DNA from: Streptococcus thermophilus
Lineage (GTDB): Bacteria > Actinomycetota > Actinomycetes > Mycobacteriales > Mycobacteriaceae
DNA length: 64,000 bases
Reading direction: 5' to 3'
NCBI GenBank assembly: GCA_900618065.1
Contig: UYIL01000003.1
Span: 930,001 to 994,000, forward strand
Shown here: in pieces, positions 54,290 through 62,725 of the stretch
Layout: every line of letters starts with the position of its first letter
Position numbering within the stretch: position 1 is the first letter of the stretch
Made by a program: the position numbers and the translations under genes
Notes under the pieces: model-generated
Told to the model about the DNA's origin: nothing
Database searches by the model: none
The model's input: only the letters and a program-made list of their open reading frames with translations

Positions 54290-54688
54290 CTACTCCAGCA
54301 CGATGAGCCCCACGTGAATCGTGGCCAACTCATGCTCGCCGGGGCCCGGCGGGAGCGCGTGGAGCTCGTCGCGGGTGGCCTGCGTGACGGGGATGATCCA
54401 GCCGTAGTTCGGGTCCAGCGTGGGGGCACCGCCGGTGATACCGGTCACGAATGTGACGGGACGGGAGGTGGGGGAGGTAAGGCGCAAGGGAGCGTCGATC
54501 AGCGAAAGCTCCTGGAACGCATCTTCGTCGAGCGTGATGATGACAATGATTTCATCTGTGTCGGGGCTCACGTTCGCGGTGTGAACCTCGAGTGTGCGTG
54601 CTTCCACTTCGCGGGGGTCGCGCGGCATGGCAACGAGCGGGGCGGCATCCCGGCCGAAGAGTGCGCGGACGCGGTCAAAAAATCCCAT
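54290..54688 (-). CDS. Hypothetical protein
   Basis: 132 aa; begins MGFFDRVRALFGRDAAP, an amphipathic start that could lie on the membrane, then a beta-rich domain ending in ELATIHVGLIVLE. It precedes, on the same strand and 3 nt away, the stop of the PLDc_N-like gene, so they are co-transcribed. Family not recognised. Confidence 0.65.
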   Translation of the reverse strand: MGFFDRVRALFGRDAAPLVAMPRDPREVEARTLEVHTANVSPDTDEIIVIITLDEDAFQELSLIDAPLRLTSPTSRPVTFVTGITGGAPTLDPNYGWIIPVTQATRDELHALPPGPGEHELATIHVGLIVLE

Positions 54689-54691
54689 GTG

Positions 54692-54964
54692 TTACCTCGT
54701 CTTATAGTCCGGCTCCACGCTGCGGCCAGAGCGGTTGCGCCCCAAGAAAAGCCACAACAATGAGCCAACAAGCGGGAAAGCTGCGCAAACGATGACCCAG
54801 ATCAGTTTTGAGACCCCATCCAAGTAGTCAGCTCTCATGATGGATGCGATGGCCCATATAAAGAGCGCGAAAGAGGCTACCGCGAGGAGAAACACTCCGC
54901 CTACCAGCAGGACCTCTACCCAGGAGAGATTGAAGCCGAGCTCGCCGAATTCCAAAGTGCCCAT
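54692..54964 (-). CDS. Small two-helix PLDc_N-like membrane protein
   Basis: 90 aa. Two TM helices (about 16-37 and 54-73). IWAIASIMRADYLDGVSKLIWVIVCAAFPLVGSLLWLFLGRNR resembles the PLDc_N pattern of the protein at 45075-45416. It heads a two-gene unit with the hypothetical at 54290 and is divergent from the BrkB gene across 87 bp. Confidence 0.75.
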   Translation of the reverse strand: MGTLEFGELGFNLSWVEVLLVGGVFLLAVASFALFIWAIASIMRADYLDGVSKLIWVIVCAAFPLVGSLLWLFLGRNRSGRSVEPDYKTR

Positions 54965-55051
54965 AAGGTCAATCTACCGCTGATTCTTACGCTCTCGCGG
55001 CGAGCGCGAATTCGCGCTGCAGGCGAGACCCGGGCAGATAAGGTGAGGGGC

Positions 55052-56254
55052 ATGACCGAGGACGACAGCGCGAAGGGCGCAGACAAAGAGATCATCGCGC
55101 GCCCCGCGAAGCTGGTCCAAACGTACGGGCCAGGCGAGACCGTCCTAGTGGATCCGCCTGACAAGAACCCGAAGGCGTTGCAGCGCGGAAACCGGCTGAG
55201 CTTGAAGAGTTGGAAGCTCGTCATTGCGCGCACTGTGCTTGATTTCGGGCCGATCGCGCTGATGGACCGCGGAGCGACACTGACCTACTTCACCATCACC
55301 GCGCTGGCGCCGACGCTGCTGGCGTTTTACTCCCTGGTCACGCTGATGTTCCCGTCGGACAAGGATGACTTGCGCGAGTTCATGAGCGGAGTGATCGAGG
55401 ACATGGTGCCTGAAGAGCTACGAGAGCAAGCGCTCGACCTGTTCCTTAGCGTCGCAGGTACCCCGGAACAAAGCACAGTTGCCATCATCATCTCGCTGCT
55501 GGTCTCGCTGTTTTCCGCGTCAGCGTACGTGCGGGCGTTTTCCCGCAGCTGCAATGTGATCTATACACGCACTGAAGGGCGCAGCTTGCCGGTGACCTGG
55601 CTGACCATGTGGGGGATCACGGTGCTCATGGTGCTCGGCGGCGTGATCATGGTTGCGGGCTTGGTGCTGCGCACATCGATCGTGGACGCTGTGCTGGGGC
55701 CCATCGCGGAACCGCTGCGGCTCCAAGGGGTGGTGGACTACCTCAACCAGATCTTCATCCCCGTGTGGGACTGGCTGCGCTACCCGGCGGTGATTCTCGC
55801 TGCGATCGCGTTGGTGTCTTGCCTGTACTACTTTGCGCCCAATGTGCGGCCCGGGCGGTTCCGTCTACTCACGGCCGGCTCCGCGCTTGCGCTTGTGGTC
55901 ATTGGCCTGCTGTGGACGCTGTTCAATTGGTATGTGTCCAACTTCGGGCTTCAGAGCGCCTACGGGGCGTTCGGATCTGTCCTGGCGATGCTGGTAATGG
56001 TCTGGGCAATGAATATTGTGTTGCTGCTGGGTGTGAAGTTGGACGCAGAGATCTTGCGGGCCAAAGAGCTCCAGATGGGGTGGAGCGCCGAGGAAATGGT
56101 GCAGGCGGCTCCGCGGGCCCAAGATGCCGTGCTGTTCCGCTACAAGGTCGTGAGCTTCCTGCATCGGCTGGCGCGGGATGTCTTCGAAGAATCGCAATCC
56201 AAGCGCGAGGTGGAAGAGCAGGAGCGGGTCCAGGAGATTGAAGACCGCGATTAG
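55052..56254 (+). CDS. YihY/BrkB-family inner membrane protein
   Basis: 400 aa from ATG 55052 with ribosome binding site GAGGGG. Cytoplasmic N-terminus of about 60 aa, six TM helices (DRGATLTYFTITALAPTLLAFYSLV opens the domain; SLVSLFSASAYVRAFSRSCNVIY, GLLWTLFNWYVSNF, YGAFGSVLAMLVMVWAMNIVLLLGVKLDAEI are family marks), and a basic/acidic C-terminal tail (SKREVEEQERVQEIEDRD). Function of the family is unsettled; an association with virulence or lipid transport has been suggested. Confidence 0.88.
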   Translation: MTEDDSAKGADKEIIARPAKLVQTYGPGETVLVDPPDKNPKALQRGNRLSLKSWKLVIARTVLDFGPIALMDRGATLTYFTITALAPTLLAFYSLVTLMFPSDKDDLREFMSGVIEDMVPEELREQALDLFLSVAGTPEQSTVAIIISLLVSLFSASAYVRAFSRSCNVIYTRTEGRSLPVTWLTMWGITVLMVLGGVIMVAGLVLRTSIVDAVLGPIAEPLRLQGVVDYLNQIFIPVWDWLRYPAVILAAIALVSCLYYFAPNVRPGRFRLLTAGSALALVVIGLLWTLFNWYVSNFGLQSAYGAFGSVLAMLVMVWAMNIVLLLGVKLDAEILRAKELQMGWSAEEMVQAAPRAQDAVLFRYKVVSFLHRLARDVFEESQSKREVEEQERVQEIEDRD

Positions 56255-56277
56255 CGTTCTTGCGTACGGTGGGTGTC

Positions 56278-57159
56278 ATGGCTCTCATCGACCCCCGCAG
56301 CAAGTACCCGACAATTTCCCCGCCTGAGCAGCGCCAGCCCCACCCCGGATTGGACGTTGAGATGGAACCGACCGCCGACATCGGCCTGGAGTCCTACGTG
56401 GGCCGCGGCCGCCTCGAAGGCCGCAAGGCCTTGATCACCGGCGGCGACTCCGGAATTGGCGCCGCCGTTGCCATTGCCTACGCGCGTGAAGGCGCCGACG
56501 TAGCTATTGCGTACCTACCGGAGGAGCAGCTCGACGCTGACCGCGTTCTGGCCGCCATTGAGGAGGCCGGCCGCAAAGCCGTTGGCATCCCCGGTGACCT
56601 GCAGGATCCGGACACGTGCACCAAGACCGTGCAGACAGCTCTCGATGAGTTGGGCGGTCTGGACATCCTGGTCAACAACGCTTCCCGTCAGATCTTTGCC
56701 GATTCGTTCTTGGACATCGACGACGAAGAGTTCGATGCCACGATGAAAACCAATATCTACGGCTCCTTCCGCGTGACCAAGGCGGCGCTGCCGCACCTGA
56801 AGCCGGGATCGTCCATCATCTTCAGTTCCTCGATTCAGGCGTACGACCCGACCCCGGGCCTGAACCACTACGCCGCAACCAAGGCCGCGATGAACAACAT
56901 GGCGAAGGGCTTGAGCATGGAGCTGCTGGAAAAGGGCATCCGGGTCAACGCTGTCGCGCCGGGCCCGGTGTGGACCCCGCTGCAGCCGAGCTACGGTCAG
57001 CCAATGGACAAGCTCACCCAGTTCGGGCAGGAGTCCGGCCTGGGACGTGCAGGTCAGCCCGTGGAATGCGCTGGCGCCTACGTGTTCCTAGCGTCTGAAG
57101 AAGCCTCCTTTATCTCCGGTGAGACCCTTGGCGTTACAGGTGGGGCGCTCACGCCCTAA
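56278..57159 (+). CDS. SDR-family oxidoreductase (YghA-like)
   Basis: 293 aa from ATG 56278. Rossmann motif LITGGDSGIGAAVAIAYAREGADVA, NNAS (NNASRQ), and catalytic Tyr-x3-Lys in LNHYAATKAAMNN. The N-terminal extension (RSKYPTISPPEQRQPHPGLDVEMEP) is typical of the YghA/YdaD group that reduces aldehydes or quinones. Closing block GETLGVTGG. Substrate unknown. Confidence 0.9.
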   Translation: MALIDPRSKYPTISPPEQRQPHPGLDVEMEPTADIGLESYVGRGRLEGRKALITGGDSGIGAAVAIAYAREGADVAIAYLPEEQLDADRVLAAIEEAGRKAVGIPGDLQDPDTCTKTVQTALDELGGLDILVNNASRQIFADSFLDIDDEEFDATMKTNIYGSFRVTKAALPHLKPGSSIIFSSSIQAYDPTPGLNHYAATKAAMNNMAKGLSMELLEKGIRVNAVAPGPVWTPLQPSYGQPMDKLTQFGQESGLGRAGQPVECAGAYVFLASEEASFISGETLGVTGGALTP

Positions 57160-57200
57160 ATGGTCCGCATGTGGCCTGTGACCCCGTACACTGGTGAACC

Positions 57201-58076
57201 ATGATTGACGCACGTGATACTGCTCTCGTTATTGAGGGTGGCGGAACCCGCAACTCCTACACCGCCCCGGTGATCATCAAACTCATCGAGGAAGGTGTCC
57301 AATTCGGCTGGGTAGGCGGGGTTTCCGCCGGTGCCATTCATGCCGTGAACCTTCTGTCCGGGGACGCGGAGCGCACCCGCGAGGCTTTCACCACCTTCAT
57401 GGGTCACCCCAAAATCGGCGGCCTGCGCTCGCTGGCACTGGGGCGCGGCCTGCTCAACGCAGAATTCATGTTCCAGGACCGTGGTGGTGAGCTGCCGTTC
57501 AACATGGACGCGTTCAAGCAGGCTGAGACTCCTGTCCACATCGAAGCCGTCCGCGCGGACACTGGCGAGTCTGTCGCATGGCGCAACGAGGAGCTTTTCG
57601 ACGAAGACTTCATGAACCTGGTCATCCGTGCCTCCTCCACGATGCCGATGCTGATGCCGATGGCGCACATCGACGGTGTGCCGTACGTTGATGGAGCCCT
57701 GGGTGATGGCGGCGGCCTTGTCATCGATGCAGCCGAACAGGCCGGTTTCAAGAAGTTCCTGGTGCTGGGAACCAAGGCTCGTGACTATGTGCGGGAGCCG
57801 GTCAATCGCCCGGCGATGATTCGCCGCATGTTCCCCAAGTACCCCGAGGTCGCCCGCCGCACGATCGAACGGCCGGACGAGTACAACCGTTCCAAGGACC
57901 GTATTGTTGAGCTGGAGAACACCGGCAGCGCGTACGCGTTCTTCCCCGAGAACATGATGGTGGAAAACGCTGAGTTCAAGGTGCACAAGCTGGAAAAGAA
58001 TTTCGCCGCTGGCGAGGAGCAGCTCGGGCGCGAGTGGCCCGCTATGAAGTCGTTCCTCGAGGGAACTGGGGCGTAA
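57201..58076 (+). CDS. Patatin-like phospholipase, copy 1
   Basis: 291 aa. Ser-Asp dyad: oxyanion GGGTRN, nucleophile in GGVSAGAIH (GxSxG), Asp in VDGALGDGG. No signal peptide. Together with the 58088-58957 gene (11 nt later) it forms a tandem pair. Patatin lipases hydrolyse acyl esters of phospholipids or triacylglycerol. Arg/His-rich start (GGGTRNSY) is conserved between the copies. Confidence 0.9.
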   Translation: MIDARDTALVIEGGGTRNSYTAPVIIKLIEEGVQFGWVGGVSAGAIHAVNLLSGDAERTREAFTTFMGHPKIGGLRSLALGRGLLNAEFMFQDRGGELPFNMDAFKQAETPVHIEAVRADTGESVAWRNEELFDEDFMNLVIRASSTMPMLMPMAHIDGVPYVDGALGDGGGLVIDAAEQAGFKKFLVLGTKARDYVREPVNRPAMIRRMFPKYPEVARRTIERPDEYNRSKDRIVELENTGSAYAFFPENMMVENAEFKVHKLEKNFAAGEEQLGREWPAMKSFLEGTGA

Positions 58077-58087
58077 ACTAGCTAGTC

Positions 58088-58957
58088 ATGATCGATGCCA
58101 CCGACACCGCCCTGATTCTTGAGGGCGGCGGGATGCGCAATTCCTACACCGCCCCCGCCATCGTCAAATTCATCCAGGAAAACGTCGTATTCGGTTGGGC
58201 TGGAGGGGTGTCGGCTGGCTCGGGGCACGCGATCAATTACGTGTCCCGCGATGCGTACCGTGCACGCGAGGCGTTCACGAATATGGCCGCGAATGAAGAA
58301 TTCGGCGGGTGGAAGTCGCTGGCTCGCGGCCGCGGCTACTTCAATGCAGAATTCATCTACGAGCGGTCCAACGACGTGTTGCCGTTCGACTGGGACACGT
58401 TCCTGTCCAACACGGACACTGAGGTTCACATCGAGGCGGTCCGCGCCGACACTGGCCACACCGTGCAGTGGACGAAGAAGGATCTCGCGAACATCGAGAC
58501 CGTAGGCAAAGTCACGCGCGCGTCGTCCACGCTGCCGAAGATCATGCCCATGGCAGAGATCGACGGCATCCAGTACGTCGACGGTGCGCTGGGGTATTCG
58601 GGGGGCTTGCTTATCGACGCCGCCGAGAAAGCCGGCTTCACCAAATTCCTCGTCCTGGCCACCAAGGAGCGGGACTATGTCCGGCCGACGGTGACACGGC
58701 CCATCGCGACCCGCAGGTTGTTCAACAAGCATCCCGCTGTCGCCGAAGCGTTGATTGTCCGGCCGGGGCGGTACAACGCGGCCAAGAAACGCATTCTTGA
58801 GTTAGAACAGGAGGGCCGGGCGAAGGTCTTCTTCCCGGACCAGATGAGCGTGGATGCGTCGGAACGCAATGTGACGAAGCTCAACACGAACTACATTCTG
58901 GGACAGGCCCAAATGGAGCGCGAATGGGACGACTGGATGGAGTTCCTGGGCGGCTAA
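58088..58957 (+). CDS. Patatin-like phospholipase, copy 2 (paralogue)
   Basis: 289 aa. The same layout as its neighbour: GGGMRN, GGVSAGSGHAINYV (nucleophile), and VDGALGYSGG (Asp). The blocks REAFTNMAANEEFGGWKSLARGRGYFNAEFIY and KFLVLATKERDYVRPTVTRP align to copy 1 throughout, so it arose by tandem duplication. The catalytic dyad is intact in both, so both are probably active, with different substrates or regulation as a possibility. Confidence 0.9.
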   Translation: MIDATDTALILEGGGMRNSYTAPAIVKFIQENVVFGWAGGVSAGSGHAINYVSRDAYRAREAFTNMAANEEFGGWKSLARGRGYFNAEFIYERSNDVLPFDWDTFLSNTDTEVHIEAVRADTGHTVQWTKKDLANIETVGKVTRASSTLPKIMPMAEIDGIQYVDGALGYSGGLLIDAAEKAGFTKFLVLATKERDYVRPTVTRPIATRRLFNKHPAVAEALIVRPGRYNAAKKRILELEQEGRAKVFFPDQMSVDASERNVTKLNTNYILGQAQMEREWDDWMEFLGG

Positions 58958-59093
58958 GCGCTGCAGGCCAGTCCCACGCAATCCGGTGTCAGCCAGGTTT
59001 AATCCGTTGATGCGCTGGCCGTTTCCAGCTTCTGCTTTCCTAGGGCATGCTTGATCGCGTTGCGGACATTTTGATGAATATTATCGAACAGTC

Positions 59094-59123
59094 TTGCGTT
59101 CTTGGTTTCAGGGTGGGTACAAT
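59094..59123 (+). promoter_or_regulatory. Promoter of the DUF222/HNH gene
   Basis: TTGCGT (59094-59099), an 18-nt spacer, and TACAAT (59118-59123), about 48 nt before the ATG. The hexamers match the sigma-A consensus at 4/6 and 5/6. Nothing else is evident in the 213-bp gap. Confidence 0.55.
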
Positions 59124-59170
59124 GGTGGCAACGGTTGATACGCTGCACACAGTATCGAGGGGAGGGGGCC

Positions 59171-60826
59171 ATGGCGGGGCGCATCGCACAGCTTGTGGAC
59201 ACTATCGGCGACGCTCTGGCGCAGCTTCGCGACGAGTTCGCCGACCCTTCTCTGCTATCACTGCATGATGTAGCTGCCGAGATGGAAAAGCTTGAGGCGC
59301 ACCTTAACGCCAAAGCGCTTATCGACGCTTCATTCGCCTACCTGTGCGACCGTGATAAAGCCGGACGACTCGTCGGGGCAAACCACCCCAACGCCTACCT
59401 CACCACCCGACTAGGGCTGTCTCCTGGGGAGGCCTACGACCGGCTCGCCCGCGGACGGGACCTCTTCGCCCCACCGGTCGCACCAGATCCTGAACCAGCG
59501 GACACCGGTGGGGACGATGACGGCGGCTTCTTACTCGAGCTCGGCACCGATAACGCACAGACCGAACACGCTCGCCGTGAGGCTGAAGAGCAAGCCCGCC
59601 GCAGCCAGGAAGAAGCACGCACCAAAGCAGCTGGGGTGTCCGCGGAGAAGCAGAACATCATCCGCCGCGAACTCGACAAGCTGCTCGCCCCCGCCCGCGG
59701 GGACCGCACCCGTATCCACGTCCTGGCTATGGATGAAGCCGCCACCCGGGACGTAAAAGACCTCCGGATGTTCGTGCGCCGCAACGTCGATGCCGCCAAC
59801 CGTAAGCACGCCCCACGGAACAACCCGAACGCCGGTTTTGCCAACCGCGCGGTCCACATCGGGCACCGCAAAGCTGACGGCACCCACGAGATCACCATCA
59901 CCGCCACCGCCGGTGATACCGCACTGTTGAAAGCCCACCTGGATAAAGGGCTCGCCCCGAACACCAACACCGGTGATGCTCAGCGCGGCACCGATGGTGC
60001 TGATGGTGAGAAGGACTACCGCACCCCACGTCAACGCCACTACGACCAGTTCACCACCATCCTCAAAGCTTTCGAGGCAGGCCAACAAAAACTCACCGGC
60101 GGGGCGGCATCTGTGGTGATCGCTATGACGATGGATGATCTTGCCGATGCTGACGGCTACGCCGCTGGCGGTGGGGTGTTTGCCACCAACACAGGCATCG
60201 ACATCGATGCCATCGACATGGTCCGCCTCGGCCTGGGCACCCTGGACACCCGGGGCACCAATGATTCAGGCCAGGCGAACTTCATCCTCCAGCTTGACTC
60301 CATCACCGCGGTCCCGCTGTCGATGGGTAAAACCCGCACTGCTTCGATCGGGCAGCGCATCGCGATGCTCGCCGTCCAAGGCGTCTGCTCCTGGACCGGA
60401 TGCACCAAACCACTGACCGAATGCGAAGCCCACCACATCTTCGCCTGGATCCTCGGTGGACAAACCACCATGGATAACCTCACCGGATTATGCCGCGAGC
60501 ACCACAGATGCAACAACGACAACCGCGACGGCACCTGGGGCAAAGGACATATGGACTACGACCCCGACACCGGCCAAGCAGGACTTGTCACACCCGGGGC
60601 CACACACATGCAGTTCAACACCACAGACCCCGCCCACCACTGCGCAGCCAACCGCATCCGCCGCAAAAACACCACCACCACCACCGGCACTGGCACCAGT
60701 GGGCCCACAACGGCGAGACAAAAGACCGGGCCCGACCCACCCCTGTTCCCACCAAACACCAAACCAACCCGCACCCGACAACGCCCCAGCCCGCGCACCC
60801 GGGAACGCACCCCTGCTCGTGAATAA
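59171..60826 (+). CDS. DUF222 / HNH endonuclease-signature protein (13E12 type)
   Basis: 551 aa from ATG 59171 with ribosome binding site GGGGAGGGGG. The N-terminal DUF222 helical domain covers about 20-380. A C-terminal HNH domain begins near residue 406: CSWTGCTKPLTECEAHHIFAWILGGQTTMDNLTGLCREHHRCNN (Cys pair, HH, N, H). The terminal 90 residues are Thr/Pro-rich low complexity. Such proteins form the REP13E12-type repeat family in mycobacteria and are often multi-copy in corynebacteria. Function not established; a mobile or repeat-associated origin is plausible. Confidence 0.85.
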   Translation: MAGRIAQLVDTIGDALAQLRDEFADPSLLSLHDVAAEMEKLEAHLNAKALIDASFAYLCDRDKAGRLVGANHPNAYLTTRLGLSPGEAYDRLARGRDLFAPPVAPDPEPADTGGDDDGGFLLELGTDNAQTEHARREAEEQARRSQEEARTKAAGVSAEKQNIIRRELDKLLAPARGDRTRIHVLAMDEAATRDVKDLRMFVRRNVDAANRKHAPRNNPNAGFANRAVHIGHRKADGTHEITITATAGDTALLKAHLDKGLAPNTNTGDAQRGTDGADGEKDYRTPRQRHYDQFTTILKAFEAGQQKLTGGAASVVIAMTMDDLADADGYAAGGGVFATNTGIDIDAIDMVRLGLGTLDTRGTNDSGQANFILQLDSITAVPLSMGKTRTASIGQRIAMLAVQGVCSWTGCTKPLTECEAHHIFAWILGGQTTMDNLTGLCREHHRCNNDNRDGTWGKGHMDYDPDTGQAGLVTPGATHMQFNTTDPAHHCAANRIRRKNTTTTTGTGTSGPTTARQKTGPDPPLFPPNTKPTRTRQRPSPRTRERTPARE

Positions 60827-61118
60827 GAGGGGCACCCTAGCTTTACTACCCCCGGTCCTGCCGTATCCATCCGCACGTCGCACCCCCTTGTGCGCTGTGG
60901 AAAAGGGCTGCCGGAAACGGTTTGGGCGCCATTTTCCTGCATCCAGAGCCCAGCGGGCCATGAACGAAACGTTGGAGGATTGTGTGAGCTAAAACGCATG
61001 CCCTAAACCGGGGTTGACCAGTACTTTCATGTCTCGGGCGGGCGTAGTCTGGACAGTGACCCCTTCGAGGAGAGTGCATCCGCACGTCTCTCCACCGACT
61101 TTGATTGGAGTGTTCTGC

Positions 61119-62708
61119 TTGTCATCCGCGGTCAACAACCCCGCGTCATCTTCCACCCCGTCCGAACCCTCCGGTGCCACCGCGCCCTCGACGGCGACGG
61201 ACCCCAACACCCCCACAACTGAAGCTAGCAGCGGTGCCCCGGAGAAACCCCAGAGCTCTGGCCGGGGCAAGCTGATTGCTTTCTTCTTGGCCTTCATTGC
61301 CCTCGGTGCGGTGCTGATCATCCCGATCGAGACAATCGATTGGCAGGGCCAGATCGCGCTCGGTCTGCTCGCGTTCGCGGTGATCATGTGGGTCACCGAG
61401 GCGGTGTCCTATCCGGTTAGCTCCGTGCTGATCATCAGCTTGATTTCTTTGCTGCTCGGATTCTCGCAGGACCCGGAGAATCCCGGGGAGATCGTCGGCA
61501 CGTCCACGGCCCTGAAGACGGCCATGGCGGGCTTCTCATCCTCGGCCGTCGCACTCGTCGCCGCCGCCTTAGCCCTGGCCGTGGCGATGCAGGCAACTGG
61601 GTTGCACCGCCGCCTCGCCCTCTACGTGCTGCGGCTGGCCGGTGAGAAGACCTCGAATATCGTCATCGGCGCGATCGTCATTTCAATCATCTTGGCGTTC
61701 TTCGTGCCGTCCGCAACGGCCCGCGCCGGCGCCGTCGTGCCGATTCTTCTGGGCATGGTCGCCGCCTTCGGACTGGCCACGAACTCGAAACTGTCGGCCC
61801 TGCTGATCATCACCGCGACCCAGGCCGTGTCGGTGTGGAACGTGGGCATCAAGACCGCGGCTGCCCAGAACCTTGTCGCTGTTGGTTTCATTGAGTCGGA
61901 GATGGGCCGGACCGTGTCTTGGGGCGAGTGGTTCCTCTGGGCCGCGCCCTGGTCGGTCCTGATGTCGATCGCCCTCTACTTCATCATGCGCTGGGCCATT
62001 AAGCCGGAGACGGAGTCGATTGAGGGCGGCAGGGCGCTCGTCGAAAAGCAGCTTGAAGAGATGGGGCCGATGTCTGCCGCAGAGAAGCGCCTCACTGCGA
62101 TCGCTGTGATCCTGTTGCTGTTCTGGGCGACGGAAGGCGTGCTTCACCCCATTGATTCTTCGGTGATCACCATCGTGGCTATCGGCATCATGCTGCTGCC
62201 CGGTATCGGTGTCATGGATTGGAAGTACGCTCAGGAGAAGATCAACTGGGGTACGCTCGTCGTCTTCGCTGTCGGCATTTCCTTGGGCATGTTCATGCTG
62301 GAGACCGGAGCTGCGACATGGTTGTCGGAGAAGACCTTCGGTGCCATTGGTTTGCAGAACATGCCGCTTCTGGCCACCATCGCGCTGGTCTCGCTGTTCA
62401 ATATTGTGATTCACCTCGGTTTCGCCTCGGCGACCTCGCTGTCGTCTGCGCTGATCCCGGTGTTCATCGCCCTCGCAGCGACATTGGATGTGCCCAACGG
62501 CGGGTTGGGCTTCGTGGTCATCCAGCAGTTCGTCATCTGCTTCGGCTTCCTGCTGCCGGTCTCCGCCCCGCAGAACATGCTGGCCTACGGTACCGGGGCG
62601 TTCACCACCCGCCAGTTCCTCAAGACCGGTATCCCGCTGACAATCATTGGGTACCTGCTGGTGCTGCTGTTCTCGGCGACGTACTGGAACTGGATCGGTC
62701 TGGTCTAA
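61119..62708 (+). CDS. DASS/SLC13-family carboxylate transporter
   Basis: 529 aa from TTG 61119, which has GGAG 8 nt upstream; GTG 61110 also fits. A Ser/Pro/Thr-rich N-terminal tail of about 50 aa precedes about 12-13 TM helices. FVPSATARAGAVVPILLGMV and PVSAPQNMLAYGTGAFTTRQFLKTGIPL match the two SNT-type binding sites of DASS symporters of dicarboxylates such as succinate and malate. No terminator is seen before the convergent prfC, 17 bp away. The 292-bp gap upstream (60827-61118) holds TTGACC at about 61012 but otherwise no gene I can support. Confidence 0.9.
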   Translation: MSSAVNNPASSSTPSEPSGATAPSTATDPNTPTTEASSGAPEKPQSSGRGKLIAFFLAFIALGAVLIIPIETIDWQGQIALGLLAFAVIMWVTEAVSYPVSSVLIISLISLLLGFSQDPENPGEIVGTSTALKTAMAGFSSSAVALVAAALALAVAMQATGLHRRLALYVLRLAGEKTSNIVIGAIVISIILAFFVPSATARAGAVVPILLGMVAAFGLATNSKLSALLIITATQAVSVWNVGIKTAAAQNLVAVGFIESEMGRTVSWGEWFLWAAPWSVLMSIALYFIMRWAIKPETESIEGGRALVEKQLEEMGPMSAAEKRLTAIAVILLLFWATEGVLHPIDSSVITIVAIGIMLLPGIGVMDWKYAQEKINWGTLVVFAVGISLGMFMLETGAATWLSEKTFGAIGLQNMPLLATIALVSLFNIVIHLGFASATSLSSALIPVFIALAATLDVPNGGLGFVVIQQFVICFGFLLPVSAPQNMLAYGTGAFTTRQFLKTGIPLTIIGYLLVLLFSATYWNWIGLV

Positions 62709-62725
62709 GCCCCACATCACACGCC

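Noticed and set aside
58999..59313. Reverse open frame overlapping the start of the DUF222/HNH gene
   Set aside because: Spans the promoter and start of a real gene, and the translation has no recognisable family.
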